64,000 nt of DNA from Membranipora membranacea (taxonomy: Eukaryota; Bryozoa; Gymnolaemata; Cheilostomatida; Membraniporidae), in the NCBI GenBank assembly GCA_914767715.1, contig OU612066.1, positions 12,653,001 to 12,717,000 on the forward strand, read 5' to 3'. Of this stretch, positions 51,801-62,957 are shown in pieces (within the stretch, counting starts at the first letter, position 1; each line of letters opens with the position of its first letter). The notes under the pieces are model-generated. The model was not told where the DNA came from and did no database searches. It worked only from the letters and a program-made list of their open reading frames with translations. Both the position numbers and the translations under genes were made by a program.

Positions 51801-54397
51801 CGGTCTATCTTGAGAGTGAAACTGAGCCAATCACTGTTTAGTGTTTGCCCAGTGCCACACTCAAAACATCTTCTGTAGTCTTGGTTGGCGACGACTGAAT
51901 GATAGTTTAGTGTCTGGAAATTGAGTGCAGCAGCAGTGATATTCTCCTCATGATGACTGTAATCATCCGAGTGGTGGCATTGGTACTCTTCATCATGGAG
52001 GTGGTCCGTGTCACATTGAACAAGGCGCATACTGATGATCTGTATGAGCAGGGCTACATCTGTGCTGTTTGTGTTCACCAACTTAAGCTTTTGTATTGAT
52101 GAAGTGTTCTGTGAAGCCTCGGAATTAGCTTCGTCCCCAATCTCATAATTCTTATTACTGATGATGTAACCAAAGCGATATCTGCTGATATCTAGAGGGG
52201 AGCTGACGCCATGGTCGCCATGATGGTGCCCATTAGTGTAACCATGCGAATAGTCTTGTTCTGTCACTGATTCACTCCATTCCTGGGAGTTCTTCAATTC
52301 ATGCAGAAGTGACACTACGAAAATAGGAAGAAATGATGTGCTTTATCTACACCTCAAAATCCCGTTATAATAACTTGTCTATTTTCAAGTAAAAATATAG
52401 CATGCCGGTCAGGTGCAAGGTGTATGGTTAGAAAACCAATTAGCCCTGACCAATTTCAAAGACTGGATTTGAAAGCACAAGCTATAGAGCAGAGCTGACC
52501 TCTTTCCCTTGCTGAGTCGGTTCTGAGTTGACTACATTTCTTATTTGCGGAGATAAAAACACTCAACAAGAGAACATTCTTCAGATGACGAAAAACAAAA
52601 ATGATTCTATCAAACAATATTCCCAGTTGCCATGCTGAATTTATTTCAAGTGTCAGTATCCTGATTAGGAATTGCAGAGCATTTCATTGATCTGTGGTAA
52701 CGGTAGCAATACCCTGAAGGCTGATGTATCACTTTGTTGCTATTCCATCAATAGAAGGCACCTGTGGTTTATATTAACGGTACTGGCCACATTTTGAACC
52801 ACCTTGTAATAGACCATGTTTGACTATCTGCCCAGTCCAATACCTAGTCAAGAATACTCAGGCACTATTACTACAGGAAGTTTGTCCCTAACTCTCTACC
52901 AACTGCAGATCGCAACTTACCAGAATAAAATATCTTGAAAGGTTTTTGGTTTTCGGATGGAGGAAGACGTAAGATGACTTTACAGTCTGGCATAACAAGG
53001 AAAAGCTTTAAGGTTGTGATCAGTGTCTCATTCAGTTCAGAGCTTCGAGATATATATAGTATTGGTAGATCGTCAACTTCTCTGTCAGTAATGTACATCT
53101 GTAACAGTGCAAGTTTTGGAGCTGAAATGATTCTGATGATTGAAGACCCCATAGTTGTAAAGCTGCCAGGATAATTTGGACTTGTGATGGTTCCTCTGAT
53201 TTCATTTCCATCACTGAAAGTGATTGCTTGATCAGGAGTTGCTGGAGTGAAAGAGTAATCCCAACGCCTTGCATCTAAAAGATAACGATGAGAAACATTT
53301 AAACTTACAACTAATGAAATAGTAAGATAATGCCAGAAAGACAATGGCAATGACTTGGCTGTTGCTATAATAATGGCAGGCCCGTAGTTCTTATGGGAGG
53401 AACTGCCTCCCCTAGAATGCTTTAAAGTTGCCTTAAAGCAACATAATTGAATAATCCATGCCATGTCATGTCAGTTGGGACTTCCATGTGCTATTTATAT
53501 ACCTAAAACACTTTGGAGGCCGGAGATTACAGCACCCCACCTGGTGTTACTGTTACTGTTCTTGTGATTTGTTACTCCCCTACCGTTTTTTCAAAATAAC
53601 GGCCATGAATGGAATACGTAGAGAATGGTTCAGTCAACAATCATGTCCAGAATAAATGGCCTTGACCGGTCGGTAAAGAAAAGAGCAAACTATCATCAAT
53701 TAACGCACAGCAGTAGCAGATAGGCAAATGGGCCCCTTGCCAATTTTGACCCAATCTGCTCCATGACCCGATTTGCTCGAAGACATACTCATTTTTAAAA
53801 GAATTTGATAATATGATGTTACCGGATATGGTTTGGAATCTGTATATCTCATCTACCCATGATACTGAGTTACATAATCACAATCAACTTATTGTGCATT
53901 GTCCTATCCTTCAAAAGTAGTATTGAAATAGATTGAGAAACATTTCTTGAAGCTTTATGTCACATCACAGATAATACAAAGGCAAATTTCCTGGAACACT
54001 TAGGATGAATTTCAAACCTTTATGGCACCTAATCAAATGTTGTTTTAGACCACCCAAGATGAGCGATCGCCTTTTTGAGTTTTGTCTAGTCACATCATTA
54101 TGTATAACTACTCTATCTACATATATTAAAAAAGTCTATGTTTTATCTCCACATACAAAATAACCGTGCGGGTAAATTTTGCGTCATTACTTGCCACCCA
54201 AGTTGAACCCCAACCTTCCGCAACTAAGACGGAAAAAATTGGAAATAAGCAACTGAGCACACTTCATCTCATTTTCTGTTATGATTTTTCAAAGTACAAT
54301 AATTTGTCTGAGACTTACCATTCACTGTAGTTAGAGCCAACCATAGCAGCGTTAACCTTTGAGCATAACAGTTCAGTGGTACTGTTACAGACCACAT
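48802..54397 (-). CDS. Receptor B: CUB-like / CUB-like / sushi-like single-pass membrane protein
   Basis: Seven coding exons: 54397-54319, 53274-52921, 52314-51718, 51404-51204, 50665-50539, 49822-49740, 48998-48802; 1,638 nt, 545 residues, all GT-AG. Domains: signal peptide (1-27, LLWLALTTVN); CUB-like domain 28-144 (GTITSPNYPGSF is the signature) with only one cysteine; a second CUB-like domain 145-343 ending GPGDHGFLLKYTG, with DYRRCFECGTG and His/Asp-rich stretches; a sushi-like module 344-410 (GCPWEGRNFAAV, four Cys, last pair after DGTW); a transmembrane helix about 423-450; then a basic, Ser-containing tail. The tail carries DREISDVMI and EVDDLTSDTAYVNVAME (Tyr491), and KSITVSF near the end. 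Y-V-N-V fits the Grb2 SH2 consensus. Several N-glycosylation sequons occur in the ectodomain. Exon phases match receptor A exactly. Ligand and function are unknown. The sushi-exon donor (GTTTGG) is weak. Confidence 0.8.
49171..49206. repeat. 36-bp perfect palindrome of AGC/TAGC units
   Basis: AGCTAGC-type units repeat on one side of the centre and their reverse complement on the other, giving a perfect 18-bp arm with no spacer. It lies in the last intron of receptor B. Such palindromes can extrude as cruciforms or arise by repeat inversion. Confidence 0.85.
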
Positions 54398-56300
54398 TTT
54401 TTGCAACTATTGCGCATGCACTGTAGAAATTCTTTTGTCAATGGAGTCACTTTGTGCCTTGTCTTCTAATCGCAACTTCTCCGTTCAGAATACCTGGACA
54501 TTCCTCGGAAAGGGCATACAGGTCTGATACATTACCAATGCTAGAGTAGAGAAGTGTGCTCAAGCGATACTAAGCCGCTCATCAATCATTGCAACCCATC
54601 AGAAAATACGAGTTGCGGGCCATTAGGCTAATTTCATCATGTTCTGACTTATGTTAATGTGACTGGCACATATATGTTTTGATTTATATGAGTTGTGAAA
54701 AGAAACTCTGTGTTGCTGATGCTATAAACAAGCTCGATTCGATCAAATCAGGTCTGACCACCCTCTAACTGTAGAGTCAGCAAGAGTTTGAAAAATGCAA
54801 GGTAGGCACTGTTTCCAGCAGTATAGATCAGGGGTGCTCAAACTATGGTCCGTGGGCCAAATTTGGCCCACTTGCCATTTTTAGGTGGCCCACTTACCCA
54901 TATTAAAACTCACCCATTGCGACTGGTTTATTAAGGCTGAAAGTTTACTCATGGCCAAAACACGCATCAAGTCTTGTTGCATACACTCATTGGTGACAAC
55001 AGTGCTAAGTATGCATATGAGGAAGCATGAGATCAATGAGCTCAACCCCAGATCTTTTCTACCCCAGATTTTTACTTGCCAACCCAAGATCCAAAAGTTG
55101 TTACGCGCTTCGCGCAGATCAGGGGTTCAATTATAAACTCAATATGCCCCTGACTGATAACCTGCTTGTTTGGCACAAAAAAAGTCTGGCCCACTTCAAT
55201 ATGTTAATTTTTAAAAGTGGCCCACTGGCAAAAAAGTTGGAGCACCCCTGGTATAGATAGTTATTGTTTGATAAAACAAAGTCTAAAAACTGTCTGCCCA
55301 TTGAATAATGATGGTCGTAGTATCGTATGGTTTGCTAGTAAAGGAAAAAAGCCGTCAGTGGAGCAAGTTTGTTAGATATTGTTAGGGAGTCTTGATGCTC
55401 AAACATGCAGGACTCGAGCCGGGCTAAGCTATCTCTGCGGATTGTTTGTACCACTAAGTAAGTGGATAATCTACTGGCAAGATCAGATGATGGGTGATAC
55501 CTTTACACCTTCTCATAGTATACAAATAAGTATGTATTATGTTTAGATTTTTATTTGTTAAAAAACTGTGTGCTGTTATAATTGATTGTATGAAGAAAAA
55601 CTTGTCCAACAGTTATATGTATTTCTTGTTTCCCGTTTGTATTATGCGACATGAAATGCAATTTAAATAAATACATGGCAAAACAATTTTTTAAATATAT
55701 GGTATGGTAAATATATGGTATGATTTAGGAGATAGTGCTTCATCAGCCTGTGTAGTTTAATCTGATAAATCTATCAAGAATTTAATTTTATTGCCAATTT
55801 ATAATGGAAGGATTAAATTAAATGCATAAATTATAAACAAGATTTAAAATTTGATGAATCGCTCTTACTTGCTATCAAGGGATTAAATACTTATTATTAT
55901 AAAAACCCTGGTCAGAATTGTCACTAACAAAATAGTATAGTAATTATAATTATGCAAATAGTGAGGCAGTTAAGGGAGATTTTTTGCAAAAAACTCTTCA
56001 AACACCGCTGTATGAGTATTTTCAGCCAACAGGCCATGTCATGAATACAGGCAAGAAACTTTTGTAGATTTGGTTACTCAGCTGTACTGTAAGGGTTGGG
56101 ATACAGCGAACCCATCTCCCAGTTCTTGGTCACCACCTATGGGTAAATTTGGGTCTTGTGAACAATCATATGCTTGTCCATGAGAAATTTTCGAGCAGCA
56201 CCCTTATTCAATCTCCGTCTTCTGAACCCTGGATTTCTAGATAACCTTTAAAATTTGTCTGGCCATTCTGAAAATTAGATACCATTTCTTAAGCGCCACT
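54398..56300. other. Intergenic spacer between receptors A and B
   Basis: About 1.9 kb separates the stop of receptor A from the start of receptor B on the same strand. It contains the hAT-type element at 54,829-55,250 and otherwise AT-rich sequence without a supported gene. The receptor B promoter should lie just above 54,397; no clear TATA was assigned. Confidence 0.6.
54829..55250. mobile_element. Non-autonomous hAT-type DNA transposon with intact target duplication
   Basis: The 422-bp element begins CAGGGGTGCTCAAACTATGG and ends GTTGGAGCACCCCTG, giving inverted ends typical of hAT elements. GGCCCAC-rich subterminal motifs appear on both sides. It is flanked by a perfect 8-bp direct repeat, GTATAGAT, at 54,821-54,828 and 55,251-55,258; 8 bp is the hAT target-site duplication length. 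The interior has no intact transposase frame, so mobilisation would need a transposase from elsewhere. Confidence 0.9.
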
Positions 56301-59300
56301 CTACTTTCTAGTGAAGCTCACGGTAATGCTCTTCTTCTCTGTCTCCTTTTTGGGATTGTTGTTGTTTGAGGTGCCTTTTTCTTCTACTGTAGTATGAATT
56401 TCAACGCTTGTTTTTTGCTGGTCTGTTTCCATGGCAACGTTGACATAGGATGTATCACCAGTTAAATCATCAACCTCTGTTAATGATAAAATAATGAATA
56501 ATTATCTGGCAGTTACATTTCATTACATTGCATGACAGTCAACAACATGTTTGCCCGCTTAAATTACCATAGCATCCTGTATCCTACAGCAAACATACCC
56601 AAGGGAACCTGGCAAAAAATGAGTAAATGGTATGATGGTAAATGATAAGCAAATCTTGTTCCCTAAATCAATAGTCCGTGTTTTTATAGATATTGCTTTT
56701 ACCATAGACTTAATAAGTATATGGATTTTACTAATGCTCACCAATCATCACGTCTGATATCTCCCGGTCATTTTGGGGTGAAATTTGTTCTTCAATTCCA
56801 TCATGAGATGGTTGTCTTGTTCGCTTTCTGAAAACAAACAAACAAACATATGATTGTTTAAAAGGTTGCTGCAAAATCAAGTAACAACAAACCACATACA
56901 TAGTTTTTCCACTGTCACATGCACTGATATCACTGATTTATAAATCAGTGACTGATATATATATTATATGGATAAGAGGAACACATCTGACCCTGAACAA
57001 GCATTTGACTATTTATGTTTGGTTGCTGGAACGCATTGTCATATTTGATTGGTCCAGAGGTTCAGGCAAAAACAGTTGAATTTTAACAATTAGGGGTGGG
57101 ACTGGGTACATGTTAGGTACTCATACTAAATTGACTCTAAAGATCGGAGATTACACATAATATTAGCGTCAGTTCAATGTCAGTCTGTATATAACCATTA
57201 ATCCACAAATTCATATCAATGGTAACATTAACTCGCAAAAGACTCATGTCTGAACTAACCTTTGCTTGTAGACAACTAGAGCTAGGATGAGTAGAAGTAC
57301 AAGCAGCAATCCAGTTATTGGTGAGACGATTCTAGTAAACAGTTTGTGTGTGCTGTCTGCTTCTGTGGTCAGGGCCTCAGCAGGCATCTTTTTGGGAATC
57401 CATCCTGAAAATCAAGCTTTAATGTCAAGTCTACAACCTATCATGCTATATGCTATTCATTTCACCATTATTACTGAAATTAATATAGAAAAGACCTATG
57501 CTGATGGCAACACTATCAGGAATCTTTCTTTTGGATTTTCATGTAGTGATGACGCAACGTCATGAGACGTTACGTCCTCAATCCTCTATACCCCTACCTA
57601 GATGGTGTTCCATATATATGAGCCATAACCAACTATATCGGACAACATCTTTCTTAGGCGTTACTATACCTCTAAGGTTTGATCTCATCACTATCACATC
57701 CTGGTATATCCAAATCAATCGTTTGAATAAACAAAATATGAAATAAAATTAATCAGGATTTTCAGTGATTATTGAAAAGTATCGAAAAGGCTCACACCGA
57801 TAATCAGTGATAATGAGAAGCTTACTTGGGTCGTTGTCAGGTATACAGCGAGGATCACATTCCCAATTACCGTTGTCTCGGCACACACTCCCCACCGACT
57901 CATCTCCACAGACATGGTAGAGTTTGGTTCCATTCTCACAGTCGATGTCCATCAGTTCTGTGAGTCCGTGGCGTCTTACAGCAGCAAATCCTCTACCTTC
58001 CCAGGGGCACCCGTAAACTGAAAAGAGAAAGTTTGTCAAAGGTAGAAATTTCAACAGAGATATCTGTTGGTGGTGAAAATTGATTCTAGACCAAAAATGA
58101 GCTGTTGTGAGTTGAATCATACAACAGGTCAGCAAGACTTTTAGAACAGAAACATACTCAAGAATGAGAGTAAGCGAAAAAGGTATGTAAGTCTCCTAGT
58201 TGAAAAGTGAGTACTGGTATTTCTACCCTCAGGGGTATGTTGAAACAACCAGATAATCAATGGTGGAATAATTGAAGCGATAACCCCTCATGGTTTTTGT
58301 TCACTGACAAAAATTCATATATTATGGTCAGGGGTCATAAATTTGGCTTTTCCTTGTTAATATGAGAAGCATAGATAATCTTTATAGGCTAGCCTGTACT
58401 CATATCACCTTATGTTAAGATATATCTCTACTCTGTATTCATATACTCACTGGTATACTTAACAAGGAAGCCAGTGCTGTCTGGTACATCTCTGAATTTG
58501 AAATATATCCGAGGATGCTTCTCAGGGCTATCCCCAGCCATGGATAGATTGTAGTTGATCGAGCTGTCCTCCAAATTATTCTTTGTACCACAATTATAAC
58601 ATCGCCTGTACTGAGTTTCATTATAAGATGAATGTTGAGCTATACTTGATACTCCCATGTATACAAACGCCTTATTATCACAATTGTGTTTGTTGTGAGT
58701 ACCACATTTGTTATTACCCTTTACGTTGCCTTCCTTACAGGGCCAGAAATCCAGTTTGACAAGCTGGATGTTCAATATTGTGTCCGTAGCTCTTGGGTTC
58801 CTGATGTCTAGCGCAAACTTGGTTTGATCACCAAAGCCCGCAGTCTTTGAGTTTAACATCGTATACGTTGTTGACGTAGTCGTCGAGTTATCCATAATAA
58901 TGGTCGAGTTATCTGTATCACTAGCTGAATTGTCCATCACTGTATCGGGCTGAACATTATAAGAGAGACTACTGATGACAGCCCCTGATGTCATTGTCCT
59001 ATCCTTCAGATCGATTAGACCAGCTCCTGTATCATTTCTGAGACGGGAGCGCATTGGACTGAAGGTGAGTGGCACTTCACCCACCACATGAAGCCGTGAA
59101 ACTGAAATATAGGTATATATATATTTTGTAAAATTTATTGAAATGAAATTTTATGCTGGATTATGATTAGCTGATTGATGAGCAATAATGGATGCTGCTG
59201 ACTATAGAAACTTTGAAAGACAACTATAACAAAAATATAGTTGTGGTAAATTCATACTATACAGACTATACAACTATAGTTGCTGTTTATGCAAATATAT

Positions 59301-60396
59301 TGAGTGAAACTTGGACGTACTTGCATAACGGATGGAAAATGCAGTCATATTTTCGACAGGTAGCATCCTAAGTGTATAGCATTCGTCAGTCATGATTCGC
59401 CGAGTGATGGGTATATCCAGAGGAACGGCCTGACCAGTGAAATTGTTGATCATAATCTTTTGTACCACTTTCAAGTCCTGTGAGCATTTGGTTAACCAGG
59501 TGAACTCCAGTTCTAATAGGCACGTGTATGGAAGATGTACAAGCTTGACAGCGATGGGTTTTGTTGTGGTTAGGTTTTTAGGATAATTGGGGCTGTATAT
59601 AACTCCTGACGCTCCAGTCATATTTACATCAGCAATCACCTGGTGATAGTTTTGCATACCGTCGTCCGACAGCCAAACATCCTCGTTCTGAGCAACTGCA
59701 AAAATTATACAATATGACACAATTTTGTCTTAAAAGTCAAGTGCAGTAATTATCTTAGAAATCGATTAATTAACATTTCCCATACATTTGGACGACTTGA
59801 CACCTTAGTTTTTTGCTTACATACTTATGGTATACTACAAAAAATCTGAATGATCCAGCCTCGGTTGTCTCCACAGAGGTAAGGTCATACTAGGAGTTCG
59901 CACATAATATCTTTTACTATTCAATATCTAACCCTCAACTTCGCGAATCTCAGTTACTTCATAGCTTCGGCCATCTTTCAACTGTGAAATTTTCAAACTG
60001 AATCGTCTATAAACTGGCAGACAGATCTAATAAATAACCACTCATGTTCCTGTTGGATCAGAAGCCTTGAGCACTTGGAATGACGCTGAGTTTTCCTGGT
60101 ACATGTTCAGTGTGAAACACTACAAGTGCTGGGTATTGAGCTGTATCAACGTATTGGTGTAGTTTGAGGGCTAAAGCAGCTCCAACTAACATTTTGCACC
60201 ATCAATCAATTATCAAACAGGAACGGTATAGATAGATGCCTTACAATACTTTTTATAACATGGTTGGGATATACCCTTGTTTGTTTTGTGTACATTTGCC
60301 TGTCTTCAACTTCCAAAATATCTAAAGCTGAACTGAATATCACCTACCTGATAGCTGAACTAGCAAGAGTACAATCCAGCACCGGCTTATGTCCAT
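56301..60396 (-). CDS. Receptor A: CUB-like / CUB-like / sushi-like single-pass membrane protein
   Basis: Seven coding exons: 60396-60348, 59695-59321, 59101-58451, 58017-57826, 57404-57260, 56827-56742, 56476-56301; 1,674 nt, 557 residues, all GT-AG. Domains: signal peptide (CWIVLLLVQLSVAQ); CUB-like domain about 18-141 (GVIYSPNYPKNL, FSIRYA); second CUB-like domain 142-358, with a Ser/Thr/Asn-rich insert, QYRRCYNCGTK and an end DSTGFLVKYTS; sushi-like module 359-422 (YGCPWEGRGFAAV, six Cys, GNWECDPRC); helix about 448-468; cytoplasmic tail 469-557. The tail has DREISDVMI, then EVDDLTGDTSYVNVAME (Tyr510) and KKSITVSF, nearly the same as receptor B although the ectodomains are far apart. About ten N-glycosylation sequons occur in the ectodomain. 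It lies head-to-tail above receptor B with identical intron phases, so the two are a tandem duplication. A phosphotyrosine-dependent Grb2 link is inferred from the motif only. Confidence 0.82.
57079..57195. repeat. Dispersed repeat, copy 2 (receptor A intron)
   Basis: Diverged copy of 13,319-13,430, same orientation. It shares GTACATGTTAGG and ACTCATACTAAATTGACTCT and a similar continuation. Confidence 0.6.
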
Positions 60397-62653
60397 TGCA
60401 GCGTTTATCCCAATAAAGTATTCATTGAAAGATTACAAGTCGTCTTCAAAGATGTTAGCATAGGTAAAGAAAACCCTTTCTCTAATAAGATGGTGTACCA
60501 CTGATATGACAACTCATCCAGAATTGAGGTTTAAGCGATAGTGATAAACAAAGAAAAATGAGTAATCCGTCCTTGATAAAAACGCAGGGTTTTAGTGAGG
60601 TTGTCGCCTGTTCAACCGAAACTAAGACCAACATCTACGGCTCATCTGAACACCATTAATGTTCTATCCAAGTTCACATTTTCCTGCTCACCATTCCAAT
60701 GATGTAAAAAAATACAAATTATCATGATTCATGTTCTAAACTTGCCAACCGAATTCAAAGTGACGACTTATGATTTGGCTCAAGATCGCAAGTCGATCCA
60801 GCAAATATGATTTGATTTCATGGTGTATAAAGAAATAGACTATTACCCTGTGAAGTGGCTCGCCAATAATAATTCCATGAAATATGAAAGTGATTTTCTT
60901 TTACTCTTGGGTGCATTGAAATTAATTCCAGCTATTATGGTGCACCAAGGAGTTAGAGGAACTCCATCTCCTTGGGCCAACTACAACCATCATAGAAAAC
61001 AAACCAGATCCCTGGGAGTTTTGCTTTTTTGATGACTTACAGCAAATACAAATATCTATCACACATACCTGATGGTCATTCAAGCACAAAATCTAAGGAA
61101 CCAAATAACTAACATTAATCTAGTGCTGCCTGAACTAGTGTATACTTTCCTAGTTAGCGACCCTTCATATTAAATCGGATTTACACTTTTTCTACACCAC
61201 CTCCATAATATCACGGGCTGTGTATCTAAATTTATCCTTGCCATCCTCATTCTATACTGTAAAAATTGGGAAAATAAGTCTACAGTAAAGGACTTCCTTG
61301 TCATGGTTAAGCCCCATCAGTGACAAGAGATACCTGTGTTTATATATAAGTTTTTTTATCTAGCCAAAAGAATTAAGTCTACTGTATGTTTGATGGATGA
61401 GGCAGATTGCAATAGGACTTACTTGAGCTTACTATTTCAGTGTCATGGAAACCAGTTATACTTGTATAATATATCACACTATGTTGTAAGACCACTAATG
61501 GCAGTTGTCTTTTTTCCTCAGACTTTTACCATCAAACCAAAAGTGCTTGTAGACTGTATTTATGCGTTCTTCAGCAAAGGTTTAAAAAAACAAATTAATG
61601 GGAGAGGATACAGTTGTGGTACCTTTTTATTGGTCTGTCGATATGTTTTTCCGGAGATATTTAGAAATTGAAGTTTGACCCTCAATCTAGTCTGACCTTC
61701 AAATGAGGTATTGAATTCTATTGCTAGTACCAAGGACTCATACCTGACAGGTCTCCCTTTTTGGTAGGGAGCCTCCCAGTTTTTAGGGTATTTTTCCATC
61801 CCCTCCCTATCTCCCTTTTTCCTCCCTTTTTTCAGTTTTCCCTTACCCAGAAAACTTTTTAAGCTTCTTTTTGCAAGGGAAAATATGTTTTCCTATCTCA
61901 GCAGTGCATATTACTATGTAATTGCTTATTACAATTACTGCTTGTATGTAAAAACAGGTAAAATGACGCAATTCATAATATGAAAGCTCAAGTTATGGCT
62001 TAGAAATATGACAAACAAGGGCTGAATTGCGCCGACACTCTGGGGCACAGAGCCGTATTCCGGGTTGGGAGTTTGTCCGCGGAGACCTCCTGATTTCTGG
62101 GTCTACCTACTTGTCATGTATATGATGTCAAGTTTCTAAGAATAGATGCGTCACCATCACATAAACTGGGACTACCAGTGTCATCATGTAAACACACCAA
62201 GGTTAAACAAAAATTGACATGTGTCCACTTTATTTGGGTACCCTCTGTTCAGGATGTCAGAGATTTTACAGGTGCACTAAGCATATAGTGTGATATTCCG
62301 TATTAAAAGTATGGTGGCTGCTCACAGTCTTCAAAGATCATAGAACTAACTCTGCTGATAGGGTGGCAGGGTGGCATACAATACCCAAGCTTTCAGACCC
62401 TTACCTTGTACAAGGGTGCGCTAAATATGTGAGTTGTATCATTGATCTTGATGTAAATATATTTTCATTGGCCCCGAAATGGGCACTGAATAGCAAATAA
62501 AGCGTATATTAATACGGGCCACCTGCAGAGTGTCTTTTATGGAAGTAGTTAGCTATCTCCACAATTAAGAGTCTGAGAGAGATTTATGGCAGAGTTAGAT
62601 GAGCGGTCATTAAGTAGGTTAAGAGAATGACCTGTAAGAGTACCTATTATCTC

Positions 62654-62765
62654 TCCGATAAATCTATTTCTGGTGCTTCTGTCCGATAAATATACTTCTG
62701 GTGCTTCTGTCCGATAAATCTACTTCTGGTGCTTCTGTCCAATAAATCTACTTCTCAGGCTTCTG
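62654..62765. repeat. 4 x 28 bp tandem repeat
   Basis: Four consecutive 28-base units starting TCCGATAAATCTACTTCTGG. Units one to three differ at one or two bases; unit four is more diverged. Confidence 0.9.
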
Positions 62766-62851
62766 GAGAGAGAAGTTATCAAAACTGTCAACATGCTACG
62801 TTGTTAACAGTGTAGAACAATTATACACTTCTGGTGTAAGCAAAGAGCAGT

Positions 62852-62957
62852 CAAACTGTGCCGGGATAGCTGGTAGTGGCATTCCATTATCAACCACTTT
62901 CTCCATCTAAAGTGGTTGATAATGAAATGCCACTACCAGCTGTCCCGGCACAGTTTG
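62852..62957. repeat. Near-perfect inverted repeat: 49-bp arms, 8-base loop
   Basis: Arms 62,852-62,900 and 62,909-62,957 pair with only two mismatches around the loop CTCCATCT. In RNA one mismatch would be a G-U pair on either strand. It could be a foldback transposon remnant or a small-RNA-like hairpin. No target duplication or promoter was recognised. Confidence 0.85.

Noticed and set aside
54881-55136. Open frames inside the hAT-type element, considered as a transposase remnant.
   Set aside because: No transposase motif is recognisable in any frame. The element is better described as non-autonomous.
61336-61671. 111-codon plus-strand frame, the longest open frame at the right end.
   Set aside because: Composition is like translated AT-rich DNA, with no domain or signal peptide and no conserved-looking motif.
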